Source: Candidatus Nitricoxidireducens bremensis (GTDB lineage: Bacteria; Pseudomonadota; Gammaproteobacteria; Burkholderiales; Rhodocyclaceae). Taken from it: a stretch of DNA of 64,000 bases. The translations under genes were made by a program, and so were the position numbers. How positions within the stretch are numbered: position 1 is the stretch's first letter; each line of letters opens with the position of its first letter. Below the pieces are notes generated by a model that had not been told where the DNA came from, ran no database searches, and saw only the letters and a program-made list of their open reading frames with translations. Below, one piece after another: positions 61,354-64,000 of the stretch. The stretch lies in contig JAOTRT010000003.1 of the NCBI GenBank assembly GCA_030247725.1, positions 124,001 through 188,000 of the forward strand, in the 5' to 3' direction.

Positions 61354-62798
61354 AGCATCGCCCTGATCTTCGCCAGCACAGCTGCGCTCTCGGCATCCAG
61401 CGCGACGATCTCGTCGAGAATGACCTGCGGGCTGCGGTGGGCGACCGCTTCGCCGCCCTTGGGGTTCTTTACCGAGAGATCGTAGGTCGCGGTGTCGATG
61501 GCGGCGACATCGACCGTCCAGCTTTTCGGCGAATCCGCCTGGCTCGCCTGCAACTCGACGAACTCGGCGAGGTCCTCGTCGTTGAGGGGGTTGGTCTTGC
61601 CCAGGTTGCGGCCGGGGTCGAGCTGGTAATACCAGACCTTGCGGGTCGGCGCGCCCTTCTCGAAGAACAGCACGACGGTCTTGACGCCCGCGCCCTGGAA
61701 GGTGCCGCCGGGGCAGTCGAGGATGGTGTGCAGGTTGCAGCTCTCCAGCAAGAGCTTCCTCAGGCTCACCGAGGCGTTGTCGGTGTTGGAGAGGAAAGTG
61801 TTCTTGATGACCACCGCCGCCCGGCCGCCGGCCTTGAGCCGCTTGATGAAGTGCTGGAGGAACAGGAAGGCCGTTTCGCCCGTGCGGATGGGGAAATTCT
61901 GCTGCACCTCCTTGCGTTCCTTGCCGCCGAAGGGCGGGTTGGCGAGGATGACCTCGAAGCGATCCTTGTCCTGCACGTCAGGATCAAGTGCAAGCGTGTT
62001 GGCATGCACGATGTTGGGCGTCTCGACGCCATGCAGGATCATGTTCATGATCGCGATGACGTAGGCGAGGCTCTTCTTCTCGATGCCGTAGAAGGTGCGC
62101 TCCTGCAGGGTCTTGAGGTCGGAGGTGGTGAGCTTGCCGGCCTTCAGGTAGTCGAAGGCCTCGCAGAGGAAGCCGGCCGAGCCGCAGGCGCCGTCGTAGA
62201 TGCGCTCGCCGATCTTCGGCTTCACCACCTTCACCATGGCGCGGATCAGGGGGCGCGGGGTGTAGTACTCGCCGCCGTTGCGCCCGGCGTTGCCCATGCG
62301 CTTGATCTTCTCTTCGTAGAGCGCCGAGAGTTCGTGCTTCTCGGCCTGGGAGCGGAATTCCAGTTCGTCGATGTGGTCGATGATCTCGCGCAGGTTGTAG
62401 CCGCTGTGGATCTTGTTCTTGATCTCGCCGAAGATTTCGCCGATCTTGTATTCGATGGTGTTCGGCCCGGCGGCCTTCTGCTTGAAGGCGTGGAGATAGG
62501 GGAACAGCGTGCGGTCGACGAAGTCGCGCAGGTCGTCGCCGGTCAATGCCTTGTTGTGGTCGAGCTTGCCGTCCGGGCCCTTGGGGGCGGCCCAGCTTTC
62601 CCAGCGGTAGGGCGGGGCGAGGATGTAGCTGTACTTGCGCCCCTCAAACGCCGCCTCGGCCGCCTTGTCCTGCTCCAGGCCGTCGAGATATTTGAGGAAC
62701 AGCAGCCAGGAGGTCTGTTCCGTGTAGTCGAGCTCGGTGGTGCAGCCGGCCTCTTTCCACAGAACGTCGTCGACGTTCTTGAATGCCTGCTCGAACAT
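61350..62798 (-). CDS. hsdM: Type I DNA methyltransferase subunit
   Basis: A 482-residue N6-adenine methyltransferase that modifies the site read by HsdS. The N-terminal helical domain has LDYTEQTSWLLFLKYLDGLE. The catalytic domain has GGEYYTPRPLIRAMVKVVKP, motif I ERIYDGACGSAGFLCEAFDY and motif IV FEVILANPPFGGKERKE. Start ATG 62798 lies six bases after the rph stop with AGAAAGG as ribosome site, so it appears to be expressed from the rph operon. Confidence 0.96.
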   Translation of the reverse strand: MFEQAFKNVDDVLWKEAGCTTELDYTEQTSWLLFLKYLDGLEQDKAAEAAFEGRKYSYILAPPYRWESWAAPKGPDGKLDHNKALTGDDLRDFVDRTLFPYLHAFKQKAAGPNTIEYKIGEIFGEIKNKIHSGYNLREIIDHIDELEFRSQAEKHELSALYEEKIKRMGNAGRNGGEYYTPRPLIRAMVKVVKPKIGERIYDGACGSAGFLCEAFDYLKAGKLTTSDLKTLQERTFYGIEKKSLAYVIAIMNMILHGVETPNIVHANTLALDPDVQDKDRFEVILANPPFGGKERKEVQQNFPIRTGETAFLFLQHFIKRLKAGGRAAVVIKNTFLSNTDNASVSLRKLLLESCNLHTILDCPGGTFQGAGVKTVVLFFEKGAPTRKVWYYQLDPGRNLGKTNPLNDEDLAEFVELQASQADSPKSWTVDVAAIDTATYDLSVKNPKGGEAVAHRSPQVILDEIVALDAESAAVLAKIRAML

Positions 62799-62804
62799 GC
62801 CTTT

Positions 62805-63524
62805 CTACCGTGCCGCCAGGGCGGCCTTCTGGGCGGCGACGATCTGGCGGATGCCGTCGGCGCCGAGGTCGAGCAGGGCTTCCAGTTCGGCGCGGGAGAA
62901 GGGTGCGCCCTCGGCCGTGCCCTGCACTTCGACGATGCCGCCGGCGCCGGTCATGACGACGTTCATGTCGGTGTCGCAGTCCGAGTCTTCCGGGTAGTCG
63001 AGGTCGAGGACCGGCACGCCCTCGTAGATGCCCACCGACACCGCGGCGACGAAGTCCCGCAACGGATTCGCCGCCAGCTTGCCCGCCGCCACCAGCTTGT
63101 TGCAGGCGTCGTGCAGGGCCACGCAGGCGCCGGTGATGGAGGCGCAGCGGGTGCCGCCGTCGGCCTGCAGCACGTCGCAGTCGAGGGTGATCTGGCGCTC
63201 GCCGAGGGCGGCCAGGTCGGTGACGGCACGCAGGGAACGGCCGATGAGGCGCTGGATCTCCTGGGTGCGGCCGGACTGCTTGCCCTTGGCGGCTTCCCGG
63301 TCGGTACGGGTGTGGGTGGAGCGCGGCAGCATGCCGTACTCGGCCGTGACCCAGCCCTGGCCCTTGCCCTTGAGGAAGGGCGGCACCTTCTCGTCCACGC
63401 TGGCGGTGCACAGCACCTTGGTGTTGCCGAACTCCACCAGCACGCTGCCTTCGGCGTGGAGGGTGTAGTTGCGGGTGATGCGCAGGCTGCGCAGTTCTTC
63501 GGGTTTCCTGCCGCTCGGTCTCAT
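62805..63524 (-). CDS. rph: Ribonuclease PH
   Basis: Phosphate-dependent 3'-5' exonuclease trimming tRNA ends. The 239-residue protein begins [20 protein letters not shown] and has [80 protein letters not shown] and [20 protein letters not shown]. All main family blocks are intact. It is 12 bases after the phosphatase gene and immediately before hsdM. Confidence 0.97.
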   Translation of the reverse strand: MRPSGRKPEELRSLRITRNYTLHAEGSVLVEFGNTKVLCTASVDEKVPPFLKGKGQGWVTAEYGMLPRSTHTRTDREAAKGKQSGRTQEIQRLIGRSLRAVTDLAALGERQITLDCDVLQADGGTRCASITGACVALHDACNKLVAAGKLAANPLRDFVAAVSVGIYEGVPVLDLDYPEDSDCDTDMNVVMTGAGGIVEVQGTAEGAPFSRAELEALLDLGADGIRQIVAAQKAALAAR

Positions 63525-63536
63525 GCTGTCCTGTTC

Positions 63537-64000
63537 CTATCTTGAATACTTGCGTATCGCGCCGCGGATCTCGTCGATGGCGCGTTCGATGTCCTCTTCG
63601 GTGAGGGTCGGGTCCCGCTGTCCCGGCGCCCGGAACCCTTCCATCTGGGTGGTGTGGGCGTCCAGCGGCATGGTGCGGGTTTCGACGGCGAGCCGGGCGT
63701 CCTCGCCGCCGCCTTCCCAATTGACGGCAAGGGCGGAAAGATTGTCGCTGCCGGCGCCGGCACGCCTTTCCGCTTCGGCCATCAGCTGGGGCACGGCCTG
63801 CATGATACCGGCGCCGGCGACGGATTTTTCGATCAGCGTCTCGTCGAGGGGGCCCCAGAAGCCGTCCGAGCAGAGCAGCAGCACGTCGCCCGACACCAGC
63901 GGCGTGCGGTGGGAAAAATCCACCTGGGGCGTGTGGTCGCCGCCGAGGCAGCTGTAGACGCGGTTGCGCGCCGGGTGGTGCAGGGCCTCCTCGGGCGTCA
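63537..64000 (-). CDS. PP2C-type serine/threonine protein phosphatase, C-terminal part (cut by window edge)
   Basis: The open frame runs from the window edge to 63537. Visible residues carry late PP2C motifs: a RVYSCLGGDHTPQVDF segment, the metal-binding VLLLCSDGFWGPLDE and AGSDNLSALAVNWEG. An acidic tail of about 50 residues follows (LTEEDIERAIDEIRGAIRK). The gene precedes rph, a placement seen in related betaproteobacteria. The N-terminal catalytic half lies outside the window. Confidence 0.88.
   Translation of the reverse strand, partial: TPEEALHHPARNRVYSCLGGDHTPQVDFSHRTPLVSGDVLLLCSDGFWGPLDETLIEKSVAGAGIMQAVPQLMAEAERRAGAGSDNLSALAVNWEGGGEDARLAVETRTMPLDAHTTQMEGFRAPGQRDPTLTEEDIERAIDEIRGAIRKYSR

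Noticed and set aside
1..64000. CRISPR arrays, insertion sequences and prophage structural genes
   Set aside because: No regularly spaced repeats, transposase motifs or phage structural genes were seen. The only phage-like item is the Bro-N protein.

Overview
The window comes from a high-GC betaproteobacterium, most likely of the Rhodocyclales. I infer this from the gene neighbourhoods (nadD-rsfS-rlmH-maf-rng, thiS-thiG-trmB, rph-rdgB-hemW), from the BPSS1780-type and DUF2782 proteins, and from dense coding with 4-base start/stop overlaps. No rRNA, CRISPR array or insertion sequence is visible. One tRNA-Gly(CCC) is present.

Layout. 1-4.4 kb (minus): a housekeeping run of rng (cut by the window edge), maf, rlmH, rsfS, nadD, a membrane protein, a DUF2782 protein and a LOG-family gene. 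4.4-7.1 kb: polA. 7.1-31.1 kb: a cell-surface glycan region. A left cassette holds an SGNH hydrolase, an SxtJ-like membrane protein, a 49-residue DUF5989 protein and a NodU/SxtI-type carbamoyltransferase. It faces a 20-kb, 15-gene minus-strand operon with ten glycosyltransferases (two of GT9 heptosyltransferase type), MsbA, an O-antigen-ligase-like protein, AsnB, a second carbamoyltransferase and an OafA-type acyltransferase. 31.1-42.9 kb: late cobalamin assembly (cobT, cobS, cobC, cobU, cobQ, cbiB, threonine-phosphate decarboxylase), mixed with signalling genes (tandem receiver, STAS, SpoIIE phosphatase), a LysE exporter and a PabB-PabC fusion. cobT is preceded by a cobalamin riboswitch with a clear intrinsic terminator. 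43-50.5 kb: mutY, purT, a flavin reductase, an orphan ABC binding protein, a CheW-CZB protein, the tRNA, thiS-thiG, a secreted unknown and trmB. 50.5-54.4 kb: large inverted repeats, then an HD-GYP protein and a hybrid histidine kinase. 54.4-64 kb (minus): stp phosphatase (partial), rph, a type I restriction-modification island (hsdM, hsdS, Bro-N protein, Phd-PIN toxin-antitoxin, hsdR), then rdgB and hemW.

How it fits together. The glycan operon looks like LPS core or outer-glycan assembly with decorations (carbamoyl, acyl and possibly amide groups). The cobalamin genes cover the steps from cobyric acid to cobalamin. The restriction island sits inside a housekeeping operon with junctions so tight (6-base gap upstream, 4-base overlap downstream) that rdgB and hemW appear to be transcribed through it.

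The observations I rate highest are: the carbamoyltransferase/SxtJ/DUF5989/SGNH cassette, whose small membrane partners have no assigned role that I know of; three consecutive perfect or near-perfect hairpins inside the cobT coding sequence, which add about 30-45 in-frame residues; and the in-operon type I restriction island carrying a toxin-antitoxin pair and a Bro-N protein.
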